Below are positions 11,745-25,461 of a stretch of 64,000 bases of DNA, piece by piece. Source of the DNA: Paragyromitra xinjiangensis (Eukaryota > Ascomycota > Pezizomycetes > Pezizales > Discinaceae); the NCBI GenBank assembly GCA_038503065.1, contig JBCAMK010000006.1, positions 1,178,001 to 1,242,000 on the forward strand, written 5' to 3'. The notes under the pieces are model-generated. The model was not told the origin of the DNA and made no database searches. It saw nothing but the letters and a program-made list of their open reading frames with translations. Position numbers and translations under genes: made by a program. Positions within the stretch are counted from its first letter, which is position 1. The number at the start of each line of letters is the position of its first letter.

Positions 11745-12492
11745 TCATGTCCCCTTGCTCCACTCCTCAAACTCTTCTTTTAAATGCACCTTCAGTTTCG
11801 CCATGCCGTTCATAAAACTAAACTTCGCGCCACACCTCCAACAAACGAGCTCACTTTTCAGATACCCATTCCTTCCAGGATGGCGACGGGGATCATCGTC
11901 CGACAAAGGGAAGGCGTCTAAGGGGACAAGGAAAGGTGTATTGAAAGCATCTACCGGAGAGTTAGAAGGTATTTATTTGGGAATTAGAGTGGAAGTCTTT
12001 ACTGTAGTGTTTCCGACTCTTCATGCAGGGGGAAAAATTGTCCGTTGAAAGTACATGGATGTGTACATGGTTCATTGATGGATGTGCATGTATCCCAACC
12101 TTCACTTCTTTCATCCAATCCCGCTCATCTATTTGTTCATCATTTCCATATAGCCTCTCTAGTTCTCCTGCCACAAATTTTTTCAATGCGTTTGCATGCT
12201 CTCGCACTTCCGCTAAAAACGCTGGGTCCTCCAGCGCCTCGAATGGGTGAAGGAGATTCTGCGTTGGGTCACGGGGAAGCAAGAGGGCGTGGATAGAGGC
12301 TTTGGGGTATTTGTCGTGGATTGAGACAAATTTATCGTCATAGCTGATGACACGTGATGGGGGATAGGATTCTGGGGAGATAAGGTATGCCCCTAATCCG
12401 TCGTGGGAGTCGAAAATGGATGGTGAAGTTTTAGGAGCGGAGGAAGAGGTGGAAGGGGAGAGGTGGAGACTTTTAAGGCTGTTTTTGAGCAT
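11745..12492 (-). CDS. HNT3: Aprataxin-like DNA 5'-adenylate hydrolase (HIT + C2HC zinc finger)
   Basis: The model is complement(join(11745..11950,12003..12492)), 231 residues. Aprataxin/Hnt3 removes AMP left on DNA 5' ends by abortive ligation, in the nucleus. The HIT domain spans roughly residues 25-165 and ends in the catalytic histidine triad HVHIHVLS, followed by the SPCMKSRKHY stretch typical of aprataxins. The first exon alone would stop soon after HY. A 52-bp intron (GTAAAG at 12002 to GTAG at 11951) restores the frame and adds NAFNTPFLVPLD and a zinc-finger tail with CWRCG and KLKVHLKEEFEEW. That match to the family tail supports the splice. The length agrees with fungal Hnt3. The gene is head-to-head with beta-tubulin across about 1.06 kb. 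Confidence 0.92.
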
Positions 12493-15219
<2,727 letters not shown>

Positions 15220-15869
15220 GTGGGCCGTCAGTGAAATTGGGTGGCGAGATACCAGTGCCTGTTGGTGTTTTTCTTTTTCTTTTTCTTCTCGTTTAGGATT
15301 CTGAAATGATGCCTTGTATGGCCTGCGAGAAGTATTTATTTGCTTTATACTCTTGAATTTTCCTCAGAGTAATTGCTTTACGTTTCTCTAAGCGCCAGCA
15401 TCGTCGGCAATTGTTTTGATAACGCTTATATATTTAATCGCTCGATGATGAACAAATATCCAGATCATTTTTAGTTTTTCCAGTGACTTTTATGAGTGTT
15501 TCGATTTGATAATTGCGATTTGTTGGAGGAGCTCCATGCCACAGTTCTAAAAGCAGTGAGCCCTTGCATGGAATAAGCCGAGAAAAGTTTTTGGCTCGCG
15601 TTGGTGTGCTAGTTTGGTTGCCCCACCTTGACTTGGTCCTGGATTTGGCCTAAGCCTGAAATGGACGCGGGGGAGGGGAGCGAAAAACAAGCAACAGCCA
15701 GTAGCGAAAAACAAATACGATTGTGCCAGAGAATTTTTTTTCCCTCATCCTCTTTTATCTTCAAATTCCTCCTTCTTTCCCTTCATCATCTTCATCCTAC
15801 TCTCATCTGCTATAGTTTCTTCATCAATCTAAAAGAACTCTTAAAGCAAATATACAGCAAACAGCAACC
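15220..15869. promoter_or_regulatory. Tubulin 3' region and ARG1 promoter
   Basis: After the tubulin stop there is a T-rich 3' region (CTTTTTCTTTTTCTTC). At about 15735-15800 a C/T-rich tract (TTTCCCTCATCC, CCTTCATCATCTTCATCC) lies just before the argininosuccinate synthase start and is its likely core promoter and leader. No other gene was seen. Confidence 0.5.
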
Positions 15870-17625
15870 ATGGCTAAGGAAAAGGTATGATGACTCAGTT
15901 CTCCTGCTCTCTACGTTTATTTTCTTGTTGGTTTGATTTCTGCTGCTGCGATTGCTTTGTTTCTGCTCCTGTGATAATCATGTACTGATAACGATGGTGA
16001 AATAGGTCTGTCTTGCGTACTCGTGAGTCTCACTTTCTCGCTCGCCGTAATTGGGTTTTCTTGCTTCAATCAGCTACAATTGAGTGATACTGACAGGAAG
16101 GAATGCAGTGGAGGGCTCGATACTAGCTGTATCTTGGGTATGTTCCTGCTGCTACTCTGAACTAAGAGTGCTGGGATTATGTTCCTGACGGGTGTTTGAT
16201 ATTTAGCGTGGCTATTGGAGGAGGGTTATGAAGTCATTTGCTTCAGTAAGCTGTCTTTCCTTCTGTCCTTGGTGCTCCTAATTAGGATTTTATTAGAGCT
16301 ATGCTAACAACATGGATAGTGGCCGATGTCGGTCAGGAGGAAGACTTTGAGGCGGCCAAGGAGAAGGCTTTGAAGGTTGGTGCGTCGAAAGTATACATCG
16401 AGGATATCCGCCAGGAATTCATTGAAGAGTTCTGCTTCCCGGCCATCCAGTGCAATGCCATTTACGAGAATGTTTACTTGCTCGGTGAGTGATGTTCCGT
16501 AATTTTTGCAAGTTTCCTCTATTTCTTGCAAGGGTTGCATCTAACAGAACTGCAATTAGGTACCTCCCTTGCCCGACCTGTTATCGCTCGTGCCCAGATT
16601 GCTGTTGCTCAAAAGGAGGGCTGTTTCGCCGTCTCCCATGGCTGCACTGGAAAGGGTAACGACCAGGTCCGTTTCGAGCTCGCTTTCTATGCGCTCAAGC
16701 CCGACATCAAGGTCATCGCGCCGTGGCGTCTTCCTGTCTTCTACGAACGTTTCGCTGGCCGTAACGACCTCCTTGAGTACGCCGCTAAGTGTGGCATTCC
16801 TGTTTCTCAGACTAAGGCTAAGCCTTGGTCCATGGACGAGAACCTTGCCCACTGTTCTTATGAGGCAGGAATCTTGGAAGATCCTAATATGACTCCGCCG
16901 AAGGACATGTGGAAACTCACCATTGACCCTGAAGATGCTCCGGACAAGCCGGAGGACTTCACTCTGCACTTCGAGAAGGGCCTCCCTGTCAAGCTTGTCG
17001 CCGGAGATAAGACCATCACCGAGCCCCTGGAATTGTTCCTCGCCACCAATGCCATCGCCCGCAAGCACGGTGTCGGCAGAATAGATATCGTTGAGAACCG
17101 CTTTATTGGACTGAAGTCTCGTGGCTGCTACGAGACCCCCGGCCTCAGCATCCTCCGCTCTGCTCACGTTGATCTTGAGGGTCTTGTCCTTGACAGGGAG
17201 GTCCGCGCGCTCAGGGATCAGTTCGTTACCTACAATTACTCGAAGCTTCTCTATAACGGGCTGTATTTCTCGCCCGAACGCGAGTTCTTGGAGGGTGCGA
17301 TTGTGGCGAGTCAGAAGACTGTTAATGGAACAGTTAGGTGCAGGGTTTACAAGGGCTCGCTGCAGATCGTGGGAAGGAGCAGCGAGACTGAGAAGCTGTA
17401 TGATATGACTGAGAGCTCCATGGACGAGATTGGTGACTTTGCACCATCGGATTCAGCTGGTTTTATTGCTGTGCAGGCCATTAGGCTTAAGAAGTATGCA
17501 GTCTTCTCCCGCTTCCTGTTGTAGTGGCGGGCGTTATGATTGCATTTTTATTTCGCGCAAGGGATGAGGCTAACACGTGATATAGGTACGGTAAGAAGAA
17601 GCAGGAATTGGGTGAGAAGTTGTAG
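15870..17625 (+). CDS. ARG1: Argininosuccinate synthase
   Basis: The model is join(15870..15884,16006..16022,16109..16137,16207..16245,16320..16484,16560..17493,17586..17625), 412 residues. The enzyme joins citrulline and aspartate using ATP to give argininosuccinate, the penultimate step of arginine synthesis. The pyrophosphatase P-loop motif AYSGGLDTS is assembled across the exon 2/3 junction, followed by [11 protein letters not shown] and ADVGQEEDF. Later family blocks such as [16 protein letters not shown] and [11 protein letters not shown] lie in the long sixth exon. The four small 5' exons are forced by frame and family continuity. The last intron (17494-17585) avoids an early stop and adds [12 protein letters not shown], a typical fungal C-terminus. 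It follows beta-tubulin in the same direction but is unrelated in function. Confidence 0.97.
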
Positions 17626-18377
17626 ATGTTTACATGAGCGATACCTCTATGTTTGGTGTTTGGCTTTTTGTTGGCATGCTCTAAAATCGAGGATCTAGTT
17701 CATGAAACTTAATGATCCAAAATTAAATAAGAATAGTAGAATCATTTTGTAAAAACCCTGTTCAGTTCTATTTTTTCGGGCCCGTTTGTCGCTGGTGATG
17801 CTTGTGACCCGAGTGATGTGCTATGCTTGGACTGAATAGGCAAGTCACTTGACCCCGACTAATGGGTGGGTGGAAACCAGATCCATCACAGGTACTAAAG
17901 AATTAAAAAGCATCTGAACCGTGTGCGGGCTTTTCAGATGTCATAGGATCAAGAAAAAAAGAAGTAGAGAAGCGAAACGTAATGATCGCTTGTGATTGTA
18001 TGCCTAGTATAACTTGCATACAAAAGTTACGGTACAAACCATCATGATTATCCTTAAACACAAATACCGCTTTTTGGACCTCATCATAATCATATCGTAC
18101 CGTTTCCTCCCGGCCCATTGACAGCAGTGGGGGACAAATAGGAATGGAAAGAAAAAGAAACTAAGGGATTCGTCATAAAAAAATGGGGCGCTAGATTGGG
18201 GCAAACGAGCGGAAATAGGCGACAAAAAAACAACAAAAAGGCCTCCCGGATCTCGTAGCACCGTATCGTATCGTATCGTATCGTATCGTACCGTAGTTGT
18301 CGTCGCCGACCGCCAATGCACCCGTCTATCCCACCCGTCTATCCAATCCCCCCCTCCATCTGTCATATAATCCTATC
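17626..18377. other. Convergent intergenic region with a CGTAT microsatellite
   Basis: This is the shared 3' region of ARG1 (+) and the APQ12-like gene (-). It contains a pentanucleotide microsatellite at about 18261-18295 and A-rich runs around 17950 and 18180-18240. No gene is supported. Confidence 0.5.
18261..18295. repeat. Pentanucleotide microsatellite (CGTAT)n
   Basis: About six tandem copies of CGTAT/TCGTA run from CCGTATCGTA to TCGTACCGTA, with small variations at both ends. Confidence 0.9.
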
Positions 18378-18785
18378 TTAATACTCTGCATATCTCTCGT
18401 TCCATTGACTGCCCCCTCTCCCTGCTCCCGCACTCGCGCCAGCCCCAGTCGTGGCTTTCCCTACCATCTCTACTAGCCTTTCCAGGTCGCCTCTTGCTGC
18501 TCCACCCCTTTGCCAGACCCATGCACTCGCAGCTAGAACGAACAAGATAAATAGCAACCGGATGGTCGTTACGAGGACACCATAGATCCATCGGCTGGCC
18601 ATCCCCAGTATCGAGAGTGAGAGGTATACGATTAGTAGTAAGAGGGCGATGTTCATGAGGTCAGGTTGTGAGTGCGCATACTCTCGCAGAGGGGAGAGGG
18701 TATTGTAGATGTGTCCTGTGATACTGGATGTGTAAGAGGTGGCGGAATGCGCAAAGTTGAACGCCTGGTATACGATGTCTTCCAT
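18378..18785 (-). CDS. APQ12: APQ12-like nuclear pore assembly/nuclear-envelope membrane protein
   Basis: This is a single-exon frame of 135 residues, close to yeast Apq12 (138). Apq12 sits in the nuclear envelope/ER and links membrane lipid balance to nuclear pore assembly and mRNA export. Two adjacent hydrophobic segments are visible, at about residues 43-63 (NIALLLLIVYLSLSILG) and 69-91 (GVLVTTIRLLFILFVLAASA). They are followed by the family-typical VWQRG and a Gly/Ala/Ser-rich tail. The N-terminal part with short aromatic-rich helices also fits. The ATG at 18785 is the only sensible start. The identification rests on length, topology and the segment after the second helix rather than on a catalytic motif. 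Confidence 0.75.
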   Translation of the reverse strand: MEDIVYQAFNFAHSATSYTSSITGHIYNTLSPLREYAHSQPDLMNIALLLLIVYLSLSILGMASRWIYGVLVTTIRLLFILFVLAASAWVWQRGGAARGDLERLVEMVGKATTGAGASAGAGRGGSQWNERYAEY

Positions 18786-19809
18786 TTTTGAGGTTTTGAG
18801 TTGTGGCGATTCGATGCAGAGGTTTTCAGGCTTCGGATGAGCTGTGGTTGTGTAGGTTTAGGGGTTCAGGAGATAGGCGACGAAGCGATGATGATGGAGG
18901 GAGTCGTCCGAAGAAACAAATGTGTAGCTAGAACAAGCGAACAGAGAAGCGAAGGATCAGGAACACGCAAGTAGAGTTATATGGGGTGAGGTACAGATCT
19001 AGGGACTGCTGAGTTGTTGCTAGGAGAAGATGCTAGCTGTCACTGGTGTGCTGGACAGGAGAACAAAATGTGTTTGAGACTAGGCACAGGATACAGGGGA
19101 AAAAGAAAAAATGGAAGGGAAAGGAAAACGTTGCTTGTTGTGATCGGCTAACAGTTTGTCGCCGCCGCTCAATGGAAGCGCCTAATAAGAGGAGAGGAAA
19201 CGATTGGACAGTTCGTAACAAAGAGATTGTGTGATCACAAGAAATCACGCAACATCCATGGGTCCTGCATAATCTAAGTTTATTGATCTAAGGTATTCAT
19301 ACTTTTTATATTTAAGCAAATTGGTGATATTGGAGGGGATAGTTATCGGATATGGCTGGTCAACTTTCCGGATGTACCTAACCCAGTTACCCTGGGCTGA
19401 AGGATCCTTCACTGCTACCTGGGGAGTACCTTGGTCTCTTCGTTCGGGAGTTTTTGGTGAAGCTTATTTCGCATACGCTGTATTTATTTGGTATGATACA
19501 GGCAGTTCTGCATGATTTGTTGGAATATGTGGAGAAGAGGGGGTGCTCTGAATGACGATTCGTCAAGTTAATATCGACGGACTATGTAGGGTGAGGCATT
19601 GGGACGTACCTTCTTGGTTTCTCTCATCCAAAGCCTCGTAAAGGTGAGCCTTGGGAGGTTTGATGACAGTTCTTCTTTATCAGCTTATACTCCATGGTTG
19701 GGTTGTTCATCATTAGGTTGTTCATCAATGATTTGGGCTTTTGCCTTCTACGCTTCTTTGGAGAATTTCGCGATCTTCCTAGCCATGGGTTTAGATGAGC
19801 TCTGGTTCC
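18786..19809. other. Intergenic, including a possible 3' extension of the paralogue at 19810
   Basis: The first 500 bp is the APQ12 promoter side. On the minus strand at about 19610-19660 a short open stretch reads KAHLYEALDERNQE and ends at a good GTACGT donor. It resembles HLCKEALDEQ in the upstream paralogue (22579-24314), so it is probably a further exon, or exon relic, of the gene at 19810-20970. I could not join it in frame. Confidence 0.4.
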
Positions 19810-20970
19810 CTATTTCTGCTCTATCCTTGCAACCTGGGTATCGGCGCTAGTCTTGGATGGTTCCTGGCCAGGAGTTTCTGCTCTTTTGGTCTCTTCGACT
19901 CTTTCTCTGTTTTTTGACTCCCATTTCTCTCGCTCCCACTCAATGATAATTTGGGCTTTTGCTCTCTCAGCCTCGATAGCCTGATTAATTTTCTTTTCAT
20001 CTTCCTCGGCCCTTTCTTTGTCCATAGCCTCATATTTGGCTCGTTCCCGGTTACGGATAGCTTGGATTTTTGCTTTTCGAAACTCTTCGGTCTTAACATT
20101 TGCCTCTTCGGTTTCCTTGATGGATTTCTGTTTGGTCTCAGCTATCGCTTGTCCCTGAGAAATATATTGGTATCCACCTTTAGCCTGCTACTCTCAGTGT
20201 TGGCGTTGTTCTCCTCTGGCTCGCAGCTAATGATGGGCTGAGCCTTTAACGTTTCAGCCTTTTCGGCGACGCTCTTTGAGTTAATTTGCCTCTCGTTTAT
20301 AGGAGAACTTGGCCGCGAAGAAAATACGGGAGCAGCACTGGAGAGATATCTTTGGGGAACAAAGCTCGATGAATATCTAGTGGTAACAGATCTTGTATCT
20401 CCGTTTTTAATGAGCCTGTTGATTGCGTCTCGCGCGGTTTCTTCGATCCTGTCTGTGGTATCTTTGATTGACGTAGTTTCCATGCTGCAAAAGGCGTTTA
20501 TTAGCTCAGACGAAATCCCCAGGAGACGGGGCAGTGGATTATTACTGCGTTGATAGTATCAAGGTGATGCTTAAAGTTGCTTTGTGCGCCTCCAACTCGG
20601 TCCTCAAAGATGACACCTCTTTCTCTTGGAAGACCCATTTCCCTCTTTTCCACTGTCGCGAGATCCATCTATCTTTCGCCTCAATCTTATGGGTTTTAAC
20701 AAGTGCCTCCAATTGCGAGAACTTGATCGTGCAATTGTCCAGCACATCTTTCAGATCTACCCAGAGCTCCTGATGACGCACACCACTGCTGAAGCTCTTT
20801 TCCAGTTTTTGCAATATAGAGCAGAGCTCTCCAAGCTCACGCCCCAGGTCTTGGAGATCTCTGGACGCAGAACGGATGCTGCTAATGAATTGATAAACCT
20901 GGATCGTAAGCTGGGCACCTGTGGCAGCGAGACCGGCTATCGAAGCGATTATTGATAATGGGTCTGCCAT
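19810..20970 (-). CDS. Fungal STAND-type N-terminal domain protein with coiled-coil tail (paralogue B)
   Basis: The model is complement(join(19810..20141,20192..20484,20546..20970)), 349 residues. Exon 1 (141 residues) begins MADPLSIIASIAGLAATGAQ, the pattern of the fungal PigL_N/STAND N-terminal helical domain (PF17111-type). Exon 2 carries a spacer with QRYLSSAAPVFSSRPSSP. Exon 3 is a highly charged Lys/Glu/Ala coiled coil. Exon 1 is exactly as long as that of the neighbouring paralogue at 22579-24314 and the first intron is at the same place (phase 2, CA|C). Exon 2 reaches a stop unless a 50-bp intron (GTAGCA at 20191 to ATAG at 20142) is removed, which restores the frame. The paralogue has two more C-terminal exons; here only fragments are seen, so the 3' end is uncertain. 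No NACHT or other NTPase follows. Confidence 0.65.
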
Positions 20971-22578
20971 GATTTTGACGTTGGCTGCTGGGTATCTAGG
21001 GAGTTTTTGGAATCGGTGGATAGTGTCCCGACCGACCTCTTTGTAGGGGACATGAGGATGGAGAAGGGGTAGCCGCGCACATGGTAAACAGATCAGAGTG
21101 CTGCCTGAAATAGTTTGCAGCTGTATCGGATTTGTACAGCCTCGTAGGCACCAGATATTTTTTTTCCCACAGCAGCAATTGGTGTTACTAGGGCGAGATT
21201 AAGCGCCCATGCAAGCGCCACCTTTTAACCTCGTTTCAGGTGGAAGTGAACGGGGACGGTGCAAGAGGTTGATTTGCACCAAGGAATCTCCTCTGTACGA
21301 GGGGTGGTAATGCCGTAGTAATGCGAGACGATATCTGTATATTCAGATTTGCTTCATTGACTGCTAAGCGTGTACAGTTCTTGGGAGAGAAGCAATAAGT
21401 TCGTATAGGCTAATTCACTCTTATAGCTTTGGCGTGTAATATATGCTTAGAACGGTAGTAACTGCGTAATATTTGGCCGAAGAAATCGGGTTGCGGGACA
21501 TTCTAGTTAGTCTAGATTGAGTGCTTACTAGTGGTAGTGTATGGAGATGCTTGGCATTTCTTAGCATGGTCTAAATCCACAGTATTGTGTATATGTCTAT
21601 GGTTTAATTCTAGTATGAATTTACGCTGACAGACGATGTCTAAAGATCATTGCAGGTGGATGATGGTTTTTGTCTTAGATGGTCTGTAGAGGGCTTGTGA
21701 GGTCATGAGAGATCACTCGGTACCCGTAGGGCTCAGCAGTCCTGGATCCTCCTGCGTACGTACACATGCAAACCGGAGGGTCCCCTTCTCTTATCCTGCT
21801 TTGTTGGGGTACTTCCTAATGACTAATGGCGTACGGCGCAGAAGTACAGAGGAGGAGACTCAGGAGGAGTATTAGTGAGGAGCATAGAGCCTAGGAGTCT
21901 CTCGGTCGAGAGCTCAATCAACTAAGTCTTCTCTGCCTCCCGATTCTATATTCTTAGCTCACTCAATCGAAACTCCCCGGTTACCAGAGATCGTATTGTC
22001 GCTCTGTCCAATCCTCCTCCAAAAGAAAACGCCATATCGAAATCATAACACTATTACTAAGAGGAATAATTAACATAGTAAATAGTTCGTAGTAGAAAAA
22101 AGAAACTCGTGATCCAAGATGACAAACACAAACAAATGGAATTAGTCCTCGTGCCCTCATATTCATTTCCTTCCTTATCTTCCAGTCATCCGTATCTTCG
22201 AACCCCACTCCTAGCCTCCATCTTATCTATATCTTGTCTGCCCAAAGCCTTCCCACATCTTCAACACTCCGCCTACTCATTCCTTTATCCATGAAAACTT
22301 TACTAGTTCTAGCCCGCTATGTCTGACGCCTTTTGTCTTCTTTCGTCTGTCGATTAAAAGTTCGCAGAGGAGGATGAGAAAAATGATACTGTATTTTCGG
22401 CTTTTGTTTCCGTGCGTGCACTTGGTGTTGTTTATTTCTTATCTTCTAGAGGCCATTTTAGGATTATCTTTGGTGGAGCAATGAGGTCTGGGTGTATTGA
22501 TCGATAATATCTAACCTTTCACACGCTGATAAAGTTGCTATCCTTGAGACTGTCAACTTTATTTGAAGAGGATAATGC
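20971..22578. other. Intergenic between the two tandem paralogues
   Basis: About 1.6 kb without a supported gene. The frames present are short and lack protein-like composition. The stretch at 21700-21960 is rich in GAGGAG/CTCCTC-type short repeats. Confidence 0.4.
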
Positions 22579-24314
22579 TTATTGTTTGACAAAAATAAAG
22601 CCTCCTATCTGGACGTACTTGACACAGGCGTTGTTCGGCGGGTCTGGAACGGCGGCTGTATTTTCTGCGGCGTCTTTGATCTCTTCGATCTCCTTATGAC
22701 TATCTAAGGGGTTTTTAGTTTTCATGTTTAAGGTTTCTTAGTTAGATTAAGACCACACTCACTTCGGATTTCCTTGGTACGGGCCCAGAGGTGGTTCTGC
22801 TCGGTTTTGTCGACAACCCTATGAACCAGAAAGTATTCAGGCTAAAAGTATACTATTTAAGCAAAACTATTACTTATGGGGGTGATATAAGGGTAGCTAA
22901 CCTTTTCGGTATAAGCAATTTTCTGTTCATCTAAAGCCTCCTTGCAAAGGTGGATTTTGGAAAACCTGGTATAAGTCCTCCTCTTTTGGTTCATGATCTC
23001 ATATTTGGCTCGTTTATGATCAGTGAGGGTCTGCATCTTTGACTTCAACTCAATCTCGGTCCCACCAGCTCCTTTTTCATTCGTATCCTCATAACTCGGG
23101 GGCTGGATATCTTCCTCTTCGTTTTTTAGTTTATCCGTTTCGGCTTGGACTTGGTCTAGTTGCAGCTGTAGTTTGCGAAGCTTCTCAGACGTATCTTCGC
23201 AAGACATAACGGTTCCAGCATCGGCCTTTTCTTCAGTTTGCCCACTCGTAGCTCTCTTGAGTAACCGCTTAGCCTCAGCCTCTATTCTGGCTATCTCTTT
23301 ATCAACCTCCTCCCTCCTTTCTGGCTGCAACTGTTCAGCCGTCTTGTGATCAAACTCTTCGGCGCGTAGCTCCTCGATTTTGAAACCTTCCTCTTCTTCC
23401 ATCCCTTCCTTATCAATTTTGGGGACTTTCTCTGACCGCGGTTGTAATTCATGGGATTCCTCAGAGAGATCTTCTTTGAGGCCTCCAAAAATTCCGGCAC
23501 TTGCTTTCCTCTTCACTCGCTCCTGACCAATGATGTCCGTAACCTTTATCCGTTGGTCCTCGGCTCCTTCGGTAATTCCTTTGAAGTTCAGTCGTACGTC
23601 TTTTGTGGGAGAACTTGGTGGCGAGGAAAATACGGAATTGGCGCTGGAAAGATATCTTTGCAGAATAAAGCTCGACGCATATGTAGCCACCGTGTCTTCG
23701 CCATCTCCTAACTGAATGAGCCTATCTATGACTTCTCGCACGGCCTCTTCGATCCTGTCTGTTGTGTCTTTGACTGATGTAGTTTCAGTGCTGTAAAACT
23801 CATCGTGAATTAACATATATTATTTATAATACAAAGATTATTTTCCCGAAATAAAATAGAAGTAAAATAATATTAGTATGGGTACTTACTGCGCTGACAG
23901 AAGTAAAGTGATTTTCAATGTCGCCTTATGTGCCTCCAACTGACTTCTCAAATATGTCACCTCTTTCTCCTGTAACGTCCATTTCCCCCTTTTCCATTGC
24001 CGTAAAAACCACCCATCGTCCCTCTTGATCCTATGAGCCTTAACGATGCCTCTCAGCCTCAAGAACAGGTTCTTGCAGCTATGAAGTACCTCCTTCAGAT
24101 CCAGCCAGAGCTCTTTGTGGCGCACACCGGTATTAAAATTCTTCTCCAATTTCTCCAATACGGTGCAAAGGTCTTGGAGTTCGCGCGCGAGGTTCTGGAT
24201 ATTGTCGGACGCATAGCGAATACCTCTGATGAATAGGTAGAGCTGGGCCAAGGCTTCCGTGCCTACGGCAGCAACACCAGATATTGAGACGACTATCGAT
24301 AGAGGGTCTGGCAT
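22579..24314 (-). CDS. Fungal STAND-type N-terminal domain protein with coiled-coil tail (paralogue A)
   Basis: The model is complement(join(22579..22703,22763..22841,22902..23790,23890..24314)), 505 residues. Exon 1 begins MPDPLSIVVSISGVAAVGTE, the PigL_N/STAND-type N-terminal helical domain (about residues 1-141). Exon 2 has the spacer LQRYLSSANSVFSSPPSSP and then a long Glu/Lys/Arg-rich region with predicted coiled coils (about residues 200-430). Exons 3 and 4 add EYFLVHRVVDKTEQNHLWAR and a tail ending YVQIGGFIFVKQ. All three introns are in frame with consensus ends. The start at 24314 is chosen over upstream in-frame ATGs because MxDPLSI is the conserved family start. In fungi this domain caps STAND/NLR-like proteins, but no NACHT, NB-ARC or repeat domain follows. 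Function is unknown; an adaptor or regulator role is inference. Confidence 0.78.
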
Positions 24315-25461
24315 GGTGTTGAGCGTCAGAAATTTCGGTGTCGATGGATGGTGATTCGGGGGTGATATCGTGTTCAACAGCAGTGTTTCCTTGAGTATCA
24401 ATGCAGAACACGGAAAGGATGCAGAGTGGAGCGAAAATAATTCGGGAGGGGGCAAGCGGCACCAATCATATGGACAAATCAAATTGTTGCGCGAACGAAC
24501 TCCATGCTATGGCCAGATTGAAGTTTCAGGTTTGCGTATACCTATGCTGTGTTATCAGGGTCTTTGCGATTTCACATTTGGTTCCTTCTATCGTCACCCA
24601 ACAAAAAAGGAACCTAGATGTAAACATTGGGGAGTTATTTCGGCAGCGACAGAAGAAAAATTTTCAGCATCAGATACTATCATTGAATATCTCCAGGCCT
24701 GCGAAGGGCAAGAAAGGCGTGGTACCACGCCTACCGCTTATGGCTCAGGTTTAAGATACTTATCTCGAACTTGGGGTTGACGTATACCCACGTTACGTGT
24801 CTACGGGATGCTGCAGTAACATGCAGGGACATGTGATCTTCAGAACCTAACCCTACCAAATGGCTAACATTTAGTGGGACTTGCGTTGACCTATTGCCTG
24901 CACTTATTCGACTTGGCAACGAGTGACTTATGTTGGTTAGAACGATCCTCGACAGGAACCAGATCATTGGAGAGTAAAGGCACCATCACCTCTCTAGGGC
25001 TCACCTTAATTCAGTCTGATAAAGAATTTATCATCTGAGTGAGTGGGGCGTTATAGGCTTTATCCGCGGAAGTTGAGGGGGTTATGTCCCGAGACAACAG
25101 GAACACTGTTTTGAGAAGTACAAACGCATTCCTTTTAATTTTTAGACTCCGAGATTTCGATTAGTATACTCCGTACTTAGTTTCTTGGCGTGTTGTGGCA
25201 AATCACGAAAGGCGCAAGAAATATCCCCGAATTCTAGCTATCAAGGTGGCTCTATTGGTCTACACATCCTTTCCCTCCTATGGGCCTCACGGTTCTGGGG
25301 AAAGTTTCTTCACAGCTGTTAAATGCTGTAGATATATGTCCTTGATGCAGAAGCACAGCATTTATTATAATCAGGCAAGGAAAGAGCACTTGTGAAAATA
25401 TACTTTTAAACGCGGAATCTTTTACTTTAAAGCTTTAATATATTCAGGTGTCGATGTCGCC
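24315..25461. other. Intergenic, nothing recognised
   Basis: This is the promoter side of paralogue A and the 3' side of the ankyrin gene. A 136-codon plus-strand frame at 24370-24780 overlaps the paralogue's upstream region and has no recognisable feature. Confidence 0.4.

Noticed and set aside
16556..17167. 203-codon frame antisense to argininosuccinate synthase
   Set aside because: Shadow of a strongly coding exon on the other strand.
20142..20191. Frameshift mutation in paralogue B exon 2
   Set aside because: A 50-bp intron with GT and ATAG ends restores the frame without invoking an indel, although only cDNA can settle it.
24370..24780. 136-codon plus-strand frame near paralogue A start
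   Set aside because: Overlaps the promoter and leader of a better-supported gene and has no protein-like pattern.
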